Below are positions 1-7,811 of a DNA stretch of 36,519 nt, piece by piece. The translations under genes were made by a program, and so were the position numbers. Source of the stretch: an uncultured Alphaproteobacteria bacterium (GTDB lineage: Bacteria > Pseudomonadota > Alphaproteobacteria > CAAHEQ01 > UBA3637); NCBI GenBank assembly GCA_905236245.1, contig CAJOPC010000051.1:1-36519 (forward strand), in the 5' to 3' direction. A model generated the notes under the pieces. The model was not told the DNA's origin, made no database searches, and worked only from the letters and a program-made list of their open reading frames with translations. Positions within the stretch are counted from its first letter, which is position 1. Every line of letters begins with the position of its first letter.

Positions 1-87
1 GCATATGGTGTTTCGGCTTCTGTGATTTCCTACATTGATCGTGAAAATCGCACCAAGGCCAATATCGGCTTTAAGTGGAAATTCTAA
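1..87 (+). CDS. C-terminal end of an outer-membrane beta-barrel protein (partial)
   Basis: Reading frame 1 is open from the first base to a TAA at 85-87. It encodes 28 residues ending in NIGFKWKF. The pattern of alternating polar and hydrophobic residues and a terminal phenylalanine is the usual last strand of an outer-membrane barrel, recognised by the BAM machinery. The 5' part lies outside the window, so the family (porin, autotransporter or trimeric adhesin) cannot be told. The call is inferred from the C-terminal pattern only. Confidence 0.55.
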   Translation, partial: AYGVSASVISYIDRENRTKANIGFKWKF

Positions 88-113
88 ACTTTTGTTTCCT
101 TGTTTTAAGAGAG

Positions 114-142
114 TTGTAAAATAGCTTATGATAGGGTATAAT
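114..142 (+). promoter_or_regulatory. Sigma-70-type promoter of the 149 lipoprotein gene
   Basis: TTGTAA (114-119) and a perfect TATAAT (137-142) are separated by 17 bases. Transcription should start at about 148-150, which coincides with the ATG at 149, so the message would be leaderless. Confidence 0.7.
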
Positions 143-148
143 GTCCCT

Positions 149-880
149 ATGCAAAGAATTTGGTTGATCGTATTATTTTTCTTGTGTGGATGTCATGGTA
201 TTGTTGTGCCGGATAATTTTACATATCAAGAAATTCAAACAGATACATATAAATTGGCCTCTTGGCAAAAAATAACCGATTCTAATGCGCTGGTTCGTAT
301 TTATATTGAAGGAGATGGCAATGCTTTTAATCATGCAGGGCAGCCAACATCCAATCCGACCCCTCGGGGGACTTTTTTGCGTAAAATAGCTTTTAATGAC
401 CCAAACCCAAATGTGGTTTATTTAGCGCGTCCTTGCCAATATGTGAAAGATATGCGGTGTCAACAAAGGGATTGGACCACAGGGCGTTTTTCGGCTCAAA
501 TTGTGGACGCAACAGTCCAAGCAATTAAAGATATTTCAAATAAACGGCCACTTGTATTGATTGGTTATTCCGGAGGAGCATTATTATCGGGTTTGGTTAT
601 AGAAAAATATCCTAAAATCCCCGTTAAAAAATGGATAACGATAGCGGGAGTGTTGAATCACGGAAAGTGGACGAAAGAATTAAATTTGCCCCCTTTGAAA
701 GATTCTATTGATTTGAAAAAATTACCGACGGTTTCACAAATGCATTTGATTGGCGATAAAGATAAAGCTGTGCCAGCTACTTTGACAGAAAAACTGGTTC
801 AATCGAAAAATTTAATTGTTATTCCCGGGGCGACACACAGTCGCGGATACGAACCGTATTATGACCTTATTTATCAATAA
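149..880 (+). CDS. Alpha/beta-hydrolase lipoprotein
   Basis: Predicted 243-residue lipoprotein with an alpha/beta-hydrolase fold; substrate unknown. The N-terminus MQRIWLIVLFFLCGC has a short charged start, a hydrophobic core and a lipobox-like LCGC, so the protein is probably lipid-anchored. Catalytic features are the nucleophile elbow GYSGG in the middle, an acid loop GDKDKAVP and a late histidine in GATHSRGY. An upstream in-frame ATG at 128 is less likely: it lies before the -10 box at 137-142, neither ATG has a Shine-Dalgarno sequence, and only the 149 start gives a clean signal peptide. The 3' end overlaps the convergent metallophosphoesterase by 14 bases. It could be an esterase or lipase; I cannot narrow this. 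Confidence 0.8.
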   Translation: MQRIWLIVLFFLCGCHGIVVPDNFTYQEIQTDTYKLASWQKITDSNALVRIYIEGDGNAFNHAGQPTSNPTPRGTFLRKIAFNDPNPNVVYLARPCQYVKDMRCQQRDWTTGRFSAQIVDATVQAIKDISNKRPLVLIGYSGGALLSGLVIEKYPKIPVKKWITIAGVLNHGKWTKELNLPPLKDSIDLKKLPTVSQMHLIGDKDKAVPATLTEKLVQSKNLIVIPGATHSRGYEPYYDLIYQ

Positions 881-1676
881 TACCATTTTTGTTGATTTCA
901 ATAAGAAACCGTTTTTTAAAGCCAGAATCTTGATGAAAACACGGATATCCTCTGGGATTGCAAATAACGCGACATCCGCCGATGTAATAATCTTTAAAAG
1001 AATGAATATGGCCGTGACACCATAGCTTTATATTTGGGTGATTTAAAATAAATTTATTTAAATTACTGGCACAACTAGGAGTAATATCTGCCTTCAAATA
1101 AGGCTTATCAATAGATAAAATGCTGGGCGCGTGATGGGTGATCACCACAATAGGTTTGTTAGGATATTTTTCACAAACTCGACCAATATATGCTACAGAT
1201 TTTTGAAAGGCATTGATGCAATATTCTGGCGTTAAAGGAACTACTTTGCCGCGTTGAAAAACTTGTCCGTATCGGAAATCATCTTTAATTTTACTAAATA
1301 AAGCACAATGTTTATAAAAATTGAGACGTTGACAGCCAAATAATTTAAAATCAGCCCACAATGTACATCCGATAAACACAATGCCATTTATCATTTTAAA
1401 TCTGTTGTTTAAAAAAGAAACAGAATTTGCAAGAGGATATTTTGTTGTATAGATTTTTTGAATTTGTTCGATGGTTAAGTCAGGCTCAGTATAAAACATG
1501 TGATTCCCTGCAATGAATAAGCCGTTATGTATGTTTTTATCAAGCCATTGGGATGTTTTTTTTATTGAGCCAGAGATATCCCCACAAAGAATTGTAAAGG
1601 TATCTTTATCATATAATTTGAAAGGATAATGCCTATTTTCGATGAGGTGTAAGTCCGATAAAATTCGTATTTTCAT
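867..1676 (-). CDS. Calcineurin-like metallophosphoesterase
   Basis: A 269-residue cytoplasmic phosphoesterase. The ordered metal-binding motifs of the family are all present: SDLHL near residue 8, GDISGS near 32, GNHMFY near 58, THHAPS in the second half and CHGHIHSF near 220. The substrate cannot be told from sequence. The start is supported by AAAAGGA seven bases upstream on the minus strand. It is convergent with the hydrolase gene and overlaps its end by 14 bases, with no terminator between them. No partner gene lies behind it. Confidence 0.88.
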   Translation of the reverse strand: MKIRILSDLHLIENRHYPFKLYDKDTFTILCGDISGSIKKTSQWLDKNIHNGLFIAGNHMFYTEPDLTIEQIQKIYTTKYPLANSVSFLNNRFKMINGIVFIGCTLWADFKLFGCQRLNFYKHCALFSKIKDDFRYGQVFQRGKVVPLTPEYCINAFQKSVAYIGRVCEKYPNKPIVVITHHAPSILSIDKPYLKADITPSCASNLNKFILNHPNIKLWCHGHIHSFKDYYIGGCRVICNPRGYPCFHQDSGFKKRFLIEINKNGIIDK

Positions 1677-1794
1677 TTTGGCATCCTTTTCCCATAGACT
1701 AAACTAGTATATTTTTGTATTTAAAAGCAAGGAATATTTTAATTTTATGGACATGATGCTAAGAGCTGAGAGTGTGTTTGTTTTATATTTTTAC

Positions 1795-1823
1795 TTGACT
1801 TTCCCCGTGGAAGCAAGTATACT
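1795..1823 (+). promoter_or_regulatory. Sigma-70-type promoter of trcR-gapR
   Basis: TTGACT (1795-1800), 17 bases, TATACT (1818-1823). It lies 33 bases before the chosen trcR start. Confidence 0.8.
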
Positions 1824-1856
1824 AAGCTCGAATTAATTTTAATGAAAGGATTTTTT

Positions 1857-2384
1857 ATGACACTTCCTTTAATGCCGAAGGCAACAGCCGTATGGTTGGT
1901 TGAAAACACTGGTTTAACATTTCAACAGATTGCTGATTTTTGTGGAATGCACTCATTAGAGGTGCAGGCTATTGCTGATGGTGATGTAGCATCTAATATT
2001 ATGGGATTGAATCCTATTGCAAATGAACAATTGACCGAAGAGGAGATTAAGCGTTGTGAAGCGGATCCTCAGGCGGCATTGCAATTAAGTGCTCATCCTG
2101 AAATTGAAAAATTGCTCAATAAAGGGTCTCGTTATGTGTCCCAATCTAAGCGTTTGGACCGTCCTGCCGGTATTTTGTGGCTTGTGAAAAATCACCCCGA
2201 ATTGTCTGATTCTCAGATTGTTAAATTATTAAAGACAACAAAACCAACGATTGTGGCAATTCGCGAAAAGACACATAAAAATTTCCATAACATTCAGGCC
2301 CGTAATCCTGTTACTTTGGGATTGTGTTCTGAAACCGATTTAAATGCCGCAGTTGCAATGGCAGTTAAAATTGTCAAGAAATAA
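1857..2384 (+). CDS. trcR: Cell-cycle transcriptional regulator TrcR (DUF1013)
   Basis: A 175-residue protein matching the alphaproteobacterial DUF1013/TrcR family. The N-terminal stretch LPLMPKATAVWLVENTGLTF, followed by QQIADFCG, is characteristic. Helix-turn-helix-like segments appear at both ends (LTFQQIADFCGMHSLEVQAI and LSDSQIVKLLKTTKPTIVAI). Family members are conserved in alphaproteobacteria and act with RNA polymerase in cell-cycle gene control. The ATG at 1857 is chosen over 1842 because GAAAGGA, the likely ribosome site, lies between them at 1844-1850. gapR follows after 17 bases, so the two are probably cotranscribed from the promoter at 1795-1823. Confidence 0.88.
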   Translation: MTLPLMPKATAVWLVENTGLTFQQIADFCGMHSLEVQAIADGDVASNIMGLNPIANEQLTEEEIKRCEADPQAALQLSAHPEIEKLLNKGSRYVSQSKRLDRPAGILWLVKNHPELSDSQIVKLLKTTKPTIVAIREKTHKNFHNIQARNPVTLGLCSETDLNAAVAMAVKIVKK

Positions 2385-2401
2385 GTATTGAGGAGGGGGA
2401 G

Positions 2402-2656
2402 ATGACAGAAGATACGGCTGTTACAAGTGATGCAGGTAAGTTGAATACGTTTATTGATCGCATTGAACGTTTGGAAGAAGAAAAGCGTGAGTTAGCAACG
2501 GATATCCGAGAGGTTTTTGCGGAAGCAAAAGGTGCCGGCTTTGATGTCAAGGTAATGCGGCAGGTTTTGAGATTAAGAAAAATGGATCCCGCGGATCGTG
2601 CCGAGACAGAGTTTTTGCGAGATGAATATAAAAAATTATTGGGAATGACTGAGTAA
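2402..2656 (+). CDS. gapR: Nucleoid-associated protein GapR (DUF2312)
   Basis: An 84-residue protein of the DUF2312/GapR family, near the family's normal length. GapR binds AT-rich and overtwisted DNA ahead of replication and transcription forks and helps topoisomerases. Visible features are the N-terminal coiled coil (LNTFIDRIERLEEEKRELAT), the conserved IREVFAEAKGAGFDVKVMR and the tail RKMDPADRAE with LRDEYKKLLG. A strong GGAGGGGGAG precedes the ATG. It is the second gene of the trcR unit. Confidence 0.93.
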   Translation: MTEDTAVTSDAGKLNTFIDRIERLEEEKRELATDIREVFAEAKGAGFDVKVMRQVLRLRKMDPADRAETEFLRDEYKKLLGMTE

Positions 2657-2667
2657 TTTTTTGTTTG

Positions 2668-2696
2668 TTGACAAGAGTAAAATTTTAGGATAGCAT
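2668..2696 (+). promoter_or_regulatory. Sigma-70-type promoter of the 2717 outer-membrane protein
   Basis: A perfect TTGACA (2668-2673), 17 bases, then TAGCAT (2691-2696). The leader would be about 15 bases and carries AAAAAAGGAGG just before the ATG. Confidence 0.78.
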
Positions 2697-2716
2697 GTAA
2701 GAAAAAAGGAGGCCCC

Positions 2717-3265
2717 ATGAAGAAGTTTTTATTGTTGTGTCTTGTCTGTTTGATGGCAACATCGGCGTGGGCATCCCATCCGTTGCGGAGTGGTTTTTAT
2801 TTGAATGCAAAAGCAGGTGCTATGCGTGTTGATATGGATACGCCTTCTCAAAAGGGAGACGATGTCCCGTTTGTTATGGCGATTGCTTTGGGTGGCAGAA
2901 TTCGGCATTTCCGTATTGAGGCGGAATATAGCTTTGGCACACGGGCTAAAATGAAGGATTATTCACAAGAAATGGAAATTGTTTCTGGCCAATTGTATTT
3001 TGATATTCCGTTTAAGTCTGCGGTTAGGCCGTTTGTGAATGGTGGTTTTGGTCGTCATGAAACAAGAATTACTCAAGGAAAAGAGAAAGAGACCCGTAAA
3101 GGTTCTGTTTGGAATTTAGGTGGTGGTGTGACATGGAATGTCAGCAATGCTGTCAATATCGATTTGGGGTATCGTTATATTGAAACCGGGGATTTCAAAA
3201 CACGTAGTGGTACAGTCGAATCTCAAAATCACCTTGTGTATATCGGTTGGCGATATGTCTTTTAG
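2717..3265 (+). CDS. Outer-membrane beta-barrel protein, Opa/OmpA-barrel type
   Basis: A 182-residue secreted protein. A clear signal peptide MKKFLLLCLVCLMATSAWA is followed by a mature part of alternating strands. It starts HPLRSGFYLNAKAGAMRVD and ends HLVYIGWRYVF, with a terminal phenylalanine as in outer-membrane barrels. The size and the motif VNIDLGYRYIETGDF suit a small eight-stranded surface barrel. Porin, adhesin or purely structural roles cannot be separated. It has its own strong promoter and a strong ribosome site, so it is probably well expressed. Confidence 0.82.
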   Translation: MKKFLLLCLVCLMATSAWASHPLRSGFYLNAKAGAMRVDMDTPSQKGDDVPFVMAIALGGRIRHFRIEAEYSFGTRAKMKDYSQEMEIVSGQLYFDIPFKSAVRPFVNGGFGRHETRITQGKEKETRKGSVWNLGGGVTWNVSNAVNIDLGYRYIETGDFKTRSGTVESQNHLVYIGWRYVF

Positions 3266-3348
3266 TTGATAAAGTTTCTTAATTGATATTTTTTTAGTGC
3301 AATTTATTCCTTTTTGATGTACGATGTTTTAAAAGGAGGAGTCGCTGT

Positions 3349-5388
3349 TTGCCTAAAAATCAATTATTCGTTGAAATCGCAAAAGTAGGGCGATTGATTG
3401 GTATTGCCGGCGTTTTAGGCGTTCTGGTCATTTATTTATGGGCGAGCGCCTTTTTTTCTAGGCCCGTTTCTTTTGCTTTTTTGTGGCATCAATTTACATC
3501 ACGATGGTTGTTGATGGTCATCGGCTTTATGTTTTTGGCCTTTGTCTTGTTTGTGGCCGGACGATTGATTTACTTGATCTCTCACATTACGATGCAGCTG
3601 GCCTTTGATCATAGATGGCATCGTCTTTCGAAACAAAAAGAAGCATTAGAAAAAGAATTAAAGCAGTTTTATGCCGCCTTAAAACAGGTTCGGTTCCCAA
3701 TGGTTATTACTCGGGGGAGAAAGGTTGTTTGGTTGAATGATGAAATGCGCCAAATAGTTCATCAAAAAACAATCGATATGAGCGATATGGAAGAGTTTTT
3801 CCCTCAGATGGATCTATCTCATAAAATATCTGCCATTATTCGTAGTTTAAAAATCAAGCGGGGCTATATAAAACAAGTTTTTTGGAATTTAGATGGACAT
3901 ATGTTGCCGGTATGGATATCGGCCGTTTGTTTAAAACCACATCATCCCGAAAAAGGTGTTTTGTGGAGTTTCGACGATGCTTCATCCGAGTATCAAAATA
4001 TGGCTATGGAAAAATATTATGATGCTGTTTTTAGTTCGTTAAAACTGTTCCACATTATTGAAAGTCCCGAACAAGAACGTAAAAAAATGGATAAAATGTT
4101 AAAAGAGGTTAGTCGGGCCTATAATTTAACGCTTGCAGGTATTTTGTCATTAGAAGGTAATCATTTAGTGACCAGAAGTATTTATTCAAATGGTAAGTTT
4201 TCATCTATTCCCAGCCAGTTTGATTTGCATGATCCGGTGGTCAGAACGTCGGCTGTTGCAAGGGCAATCAAAACTAAACAATGTGTTGGGTATGCGGATG
4301 TAGCGCCATTGCCTTATTATCAGTTTTTACAAAAAACAAATCAAGAAATCCCGCAATCAACATGTGCTTTTCCAATTATCATAAATCATAAATTAGAAGG
4401 CGTGATTACTTTATATGGATCACAGCGTAATTTCTTTTCTCCGCAATTGTTGCGTAAATTAGGACAATTATTTAACGAAATCTTTGAGGCAATCGGTTCG
4501 GCGAGGTGGAGATATGCTAATAAACAGGCTATGGCGACATATGAAAAACAATTAAAAGTCCAGGTGGCTGAGTTGGAAAAAGGAAAGCGTATTTTAAAGC
4601 GACAGGCGCGCGAAATGAATGGCGTGGTAAAGGATTTAATTGTTGCCCGGAATCAAGCGGAAGAAGCCAGCCGTGTGAAAAGTGAATTTTTAGCGAGTGT
4701 AAGTCATGAGTTAAGGACGCCGTTGAACGCTATTTTAGGCTTTTCGGAGGCGATGGAGGAAGAAACATTTGGTCCAATGGCGAACGATCGATATAAAGAA
4801 TATACTCGCTATATTTACACAAGCGGTAAGTATTTGTTATCGCTGATAAATGATGTGTTGGATTTGAGTGCTGTTGAAGCCAAAAAGAAAAAACGTGAAG
4901 AAACAGCGATAAATTTGGCGGCATTAGTTAACGAAAGTTTAGATGTTATCAAAGGCTATCCAGATGGAGATAAAAAGACCTATATTGTTCATGTGCCGGA
5001 TGATATTTTCTTATGGGCGGAAGAACGTTCTATTCGCCAAATTTTATTGAATATTCTTTCTAATGCGGTTAAATTTACAGGTGATAATGGACAAATAGAA
5101 ATAATTGCTCGTCGGAATTCTGCACATGATTTAAGGGTGGTTATTTCAGACAATGGTGTTGGTATTCCAAAAGATAAAATCAAAACTTTATTCCAACCGT
5201 TTGTTCAAGTTGAAAATGTGATGACTCGCGAACACAAAGGGAGTGGTCTGGGATTGGTTTTGGTTAAAAAATTGATGGAGTCTTATCAAGGAACGGTTTC
5301 TTTGTCATCAAAAGAAGGCGTTGGAACAAAAATGGTTTTAATTTTTCCACAAAAAAGATTGGTTAAAGAAGGAGTAAAACATGAATAA
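3349..5388 (+). CDS. Membrane sensor histidine kinase, DivJ/PleC-like
   Basis: A 679-residue sensor kinase. Two membrane segments lie at about residues 14-36 and 50-75. A PAS-like region (near MVITRGRKVVWLNDEM) follows, then a GAF-like region (about 230-390), a coiled coil (about 395-440) and HisKA with H-box FLASVSHELRTPLNAILGFS, phosphoacceptor His about 453. The ATPase has N-box NILSNAVKFT, G1 DNGVGIP and G2 GSGLGLVL. The sequence after the H-box (EEETFGPM...YKEYTRYIYTSGKYLLSLINDVLDLS) resembles the alphaproteobacterial DivJ/PleC subfamily. There is no receiver domain, so the partner regulator is elsewhere. The start is TTG, supported by AAAAGGAGGA eight bases upstream. The last bases overlap the next gene by 8, implying translational coupling with a periplasmic binding protein. 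Confidence 0.9.
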   Translation: MPKNQLFVEIAKVGRLIGIAGVLGVLVIYLWASAFFSRPVSFAFLWHQFTSRWLLMVIGFMFLAFVLFVAGRLIYLISHITMQLAFDHRWHRLSKQKEALEKELKQFYAALKQVRFPMVITRGRKVVWLNDEMRQIVHQKTIDMSDMEEFFPQMDLSHKISAIIRSLKIKRGYIKQVFWNLDGHMLPVWISAVCLKPHHPEKGVLWSFDDASSEYQNMAMEKYYDAVFSSLKLFHIIESPEQERKKMDKMLKEVSRAYNLTLAGILSLEGNHLVTRSIYSNGKFSSIPSQFDLHDPVVRTSAVARAIKTKQCVGYADVAPLPYYQFLQKTNQEIPQSTCAFPIIINHKLEGVITLYGSQRNFFSPQLLRKLGQLFNEIFEAIGSARWRYANKQAMATYEKQLKVQVAELEKGKRILKRQAREMNGVVKDLIVARNQAEEASRVKSEFLASVSHELRTPLNAILGFSEAMEEETFGPMANDRYKEYTRYIYTSGKYLLSLINDVLDLSAVEAKKKKREETAINLAALVNESLDVIKGYPDGDKKTYIVHVPDDIFLWAEERSIRQILLNILSNAVKFTGDNGQIEIIARRNSAHDLRVVISDNGVGIPKDKIKTLFQPFVQVENVMTREHKGSGLGLVLVKKLMESYQGTVSLSSKEGVGTKMVLIFPQKRLVKEGVKHE

Positions 5389-6325
5389 GAAAAATATATT
5401 CGGTGCAGTTATGGTGGCTATCACAGCATTGTCTTTGATTCCATTTATTTCAAATGCACAACCTAAACAACAAGCCAATGGTATCATTATTGGCGGCGAG
5501 GAGGTGGAAGTGCATCAGCCTCGAAAGGTGGCTATTGCCGAATGTGGTTTTAAACGTCCGATACGTGTGGCCTCGTTTGTTTCGAATCCGCCGTTTGGTT
5601 GGGTGGAAACTTATCAAGGAAGCATGGAAATTCAATATGTCAGTCATGGATTTGGAATGGATATATTTGATAAAATTGCCAAAAATTTGGGGATAAGATA
5701 TACATCTACAGGTTATGTATCTTATCAAAAAGCCGTTAATGCTTTAAAAAGAGGAGAATTAGATTTGTTAATCGGGGTGTATACGCCGGGCGGTATTGGT
5801 CGTGGCACACAACCTGTTTACCCCAGTTTTTTCAAAAATTTATTTGCTATTTACTATCCAAATGATCGGTCATTCCCGGCTTATTCTTTTGAAAGTTTAG
5901 AGGGGAAAAAGGGAATTATTCGTCGTGAGGAAAATATTTATCCCTTGTTTTCAAGCCATGTCAGAGATGGGTTGAATATTAGTTTGGTGAATACAGCCAA
6001 AAAAGCTTTTGAAATGTTGATGAACGGTGAGGCAGATTATCTGATTGGAAGTCCTTATTCTGTGGAGGCAGAATTGCGTCGGTATAAGTTGCATGAAGAC
6101 ATTGTGCCTGCGGATTGGATCGTGTTGGAAGCTAATATGTTTTTTGTGTTGACAACAAATACAGATTGCTTCAAGTTGCGGAATCTTTTGAGTAAAGAAA
6201 TAGAACAATATATTTCAGATCCTAAAAATGTAAACAAAGATATCACAGATATCATCAATGCGTGGGGTGAACGCTTCCGTGAAGATGCTCCTTTGATCGA
6301 TACCCAAGGTGATGAAGAAAATTAA
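5381..6325 (+). CDS. Periplasmic solute-binding protein, family 3 (SBP_bac_3)
   Basis: A 314-residue exported protein. The signal peptide runs to about residue 26 (ALSLIPFISNA). The mature part has the family-3 binding-protein fold: VASFVSNPPFGWVE near the start, then GFGMDIFDKIAKNLGIRY and ALKRGELDLLIGVY in lobe one. Lobe two contains KKAFEMLMNGEADYLIGSPY. Such proteins bind amino acids or small anions for ABC uptake or sensing. No permease or ATPase gene is nearby. It overlaps the sensor kinase by 8 bases, so a role in signal detection is plausible but inferred. Its TAA shares bases with the stop of the convergent M23 gene. Confidence 0.85.
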   Translation: MNKKNIFGAVMVAITALSLIPFISNAQPKQQANGIIIGGEEVEVHQPRKVAIAECGFKRPIRVASFVSNPPFGWVETYQGSMEIQYVSHGFGMDIFDKIAKNLGIRYTSTGYVSYQKAVNALKRGELDLLIGVYTPGGIGRGTQPVYPSFFKNLFAIYYPNDRSFPAYSFESLEGKKGIIRREENIYPLFSSHVRDGLNISLVNTAKKAFEMLMNGEADYLIGSPYSVEAELRRYKLHEDIVPADWIVLEANMFFVLTTNTDCFKLRNLLSKEIEQYISDPKNVNKDITDIINAWGERFREDAPLIDTQGDEEN

Positions 6326-7770
6326 AACGGTTTAACAGGAGGCACTGGTGGGATTTTTCCTGCTAAGTGTATCTTGAAATCCGGGTGGATACTTTCTGCC
6401 CAAGATTGGAATTTTTCTAACTCAAATCCGGACAATTGTGTGCTTCCAATTTTGTTGTCGCCAAAGGGGTTGACAACTTGGCCCTTTTTAATAACTTCAA
6501 AGTGCAAATGCGGTCCGGTAGAGCGTCCCGTAGTTCCGACATAGGCAATGACTTCTCCGCGTTTTACTCGGCTGCCAACTTTTAAGTCTTGACGATAACC
6601 ATTTAAGTGCGCATAGGCCGTTTGGTATCCGCCTTTGTGTCCTAAGCGAATATATTTGCCGTAGGAACCTTTACGCCCGATGGTTTCAATGATGCCGTCG
6701 GCGGCTGCCACAACAGGAGTATTTTTAGGAACAGCTAGATCTACACCTTTGTGAAAAATTTCATATTGCAAAATTGGATGCCGTCTTTTCCCAAAGGGAG
6801 AGGACAGACGAGGCCGAGCCTTTAATGGGCGTTTCATAATCGTTTTTGCCGTTGTTCGTCCGTGGGCATCATAAAAAGTATTCCCATAAGCATATTTATG
6901 AATTTCTTTTGTCGCGGTTCTTAAACCCACATATAAAACTTGACGATTTCCAATCTCTAACCCTGCTTGAGTCACTTTCGATTCCATAATAATATCGACT
7001 TTGTCTTTGGGGCGAATATCTGCGGTAAAATCAAATTCTCCGTCAAATGCCCCGATAATTTGATTGATAACGGATGTGGGTACGCCGGCTTTTTGGGCGG
7101 AGCCAGAAAAGGTGCGCTCAATTGTCACTTCAACGCGTTCTTGTTTTGTTTCAACACGACCGGTTTGTGAAAAAGTGACCCAGGAGCCATCCTTTTCCCG
7201 TAGCACCGAAAGGGTTTCATTTTGCTTTTGTGCCAAGGAAACGCCGACCAAAAGCCCATCTTTTTCATGAAAGAAAATAAAGCTTAAACCCGGGCGCAAA
7301 GTCTTTAAATCTAAAATTGCTTCAAAAGCATCCACAATAGCAACACGCTCTGTCGGAGAAGCGTTTTGTTTTGCTAAAAGCCCTAATAAACTGTCGCCCT
7401 TTTGCATGGTGACCATCGTGGCAGTTAACTCACCAATAGCTGCTCGTTTTTCGACCTCATCTAAGGAAAGCTCTTCTTGTTCTTCAACGGGCTCATCCCC
7501 AAAATCTTCATGAACAACCTCTAATTCCGTGGCTGTTTCTTCCTCTTCTTCGGGAGCGCTTTCTTCAAAGGGAATGCCTTGTGGAGTAATTTCGTCAGGT
7601 TTGTGTGTCGGCAAAAATGCCAAAGGCAGTGTCAATAAACACAAAAGAACCCAAAATAACATGAGTAGTGCAAATTGACGATTAATCAAACCAAGCCGTT
7701 TTCGCAACATCTTATGTGTACGACGAAGTTGGTCGGATAAAGTCTGGACATGCTTCTTAAACTTGCTCAT
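6322..7770 (-). CDS. M23-family peptidoglycan endopeptidase, membrane-anchored
   Basis: About 482 residues. One N-terminal membrane helix (ALLMLFWVLLCLLTLPLAF) puts the rest in the periplasm. A very acidic linker with many Glu residues follows, then a LysM/OapA-like region near MVTMQKGDSLLGLLAKQN, and a C-terminal M23 domain. Zinc ligands are visible in FHKGVDL, in YAHLNG and in the HLHFE signature. The layout resembles MepM/YebA, which cut peptide cross-links during wall growth. A TTG at 7788 and an ATG at 7779 are alternative starts, and none has a Shine-Dalgarno sequence. The ATG at 7770 gives the usual MSKFKK start. The gene has its own TTGACT element at 7802-7807. Confidence 0.88.
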   Translation of the reverse strand: MSKFKKHVQTLSDQLRRTHKMLRKRLGLINRQFALLMLFWVLLCLLTLPLAFLPTHKPDEITPQGIPFEESAPEEEEETATELEVVHEDFGDEPVEEQEELSLDEVEKRAAIGELTATMVTMQKGDSLLGLLAKQNASPTERVAIVDAFEAILDLKTLRPGLSFIFFHEKDGLLVGVSLAQKQNETLSVLREKDGSWVTFSQTGRVETKQERVEVTIERTFSGSAQKAGVPTSVINQIIGAFDGEFDFTADIRPKDKVDIIMESKVTQAGLEIGNRQVLYVGLRTATKEIHKYAYGNTFYDAHGRTTAKTIMKRPLKARPRLSSPFGKRRHPILQYEIFHKGVDLAVPKNTPVVAAADGIIETIGRKGSYGKYIRLGHKGGYQTAYAHLNGYRQDLKVGSRVKRGEVIAYVGTTGRSTGPHLHFEVIKKGQVVNPFGDNKIGSTQLSGFELEKFQSWAESIHPDFKIHLAGKIPPVPPVKPF

Positions 7771-7811
7771 AGCAATCATTGATGCCAAAGTTTTAAAGAA
7801 AAGTCAAGCCT

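Noticed and set aside
1842-1856. Earlier ATG for trcR
   Set aside because: It would use the Shine-Dalgarno sequence of the 1857 ATG as codons and has no ribosome site of its own.
2374-2718. 114-residue minus-strand open frame
   Set aside because: It is antisense to gapR and covers the promoter of the next gene; the Ser/Arg-rich product looks like a shadow frame.
7771-7807. Leaderless start for the M23 gene
   Set aside because: TTGACT is clear but the -10 candidate (ATCAAT) matches the consensus poorly, so the case is too weak to list beside the two better ones.
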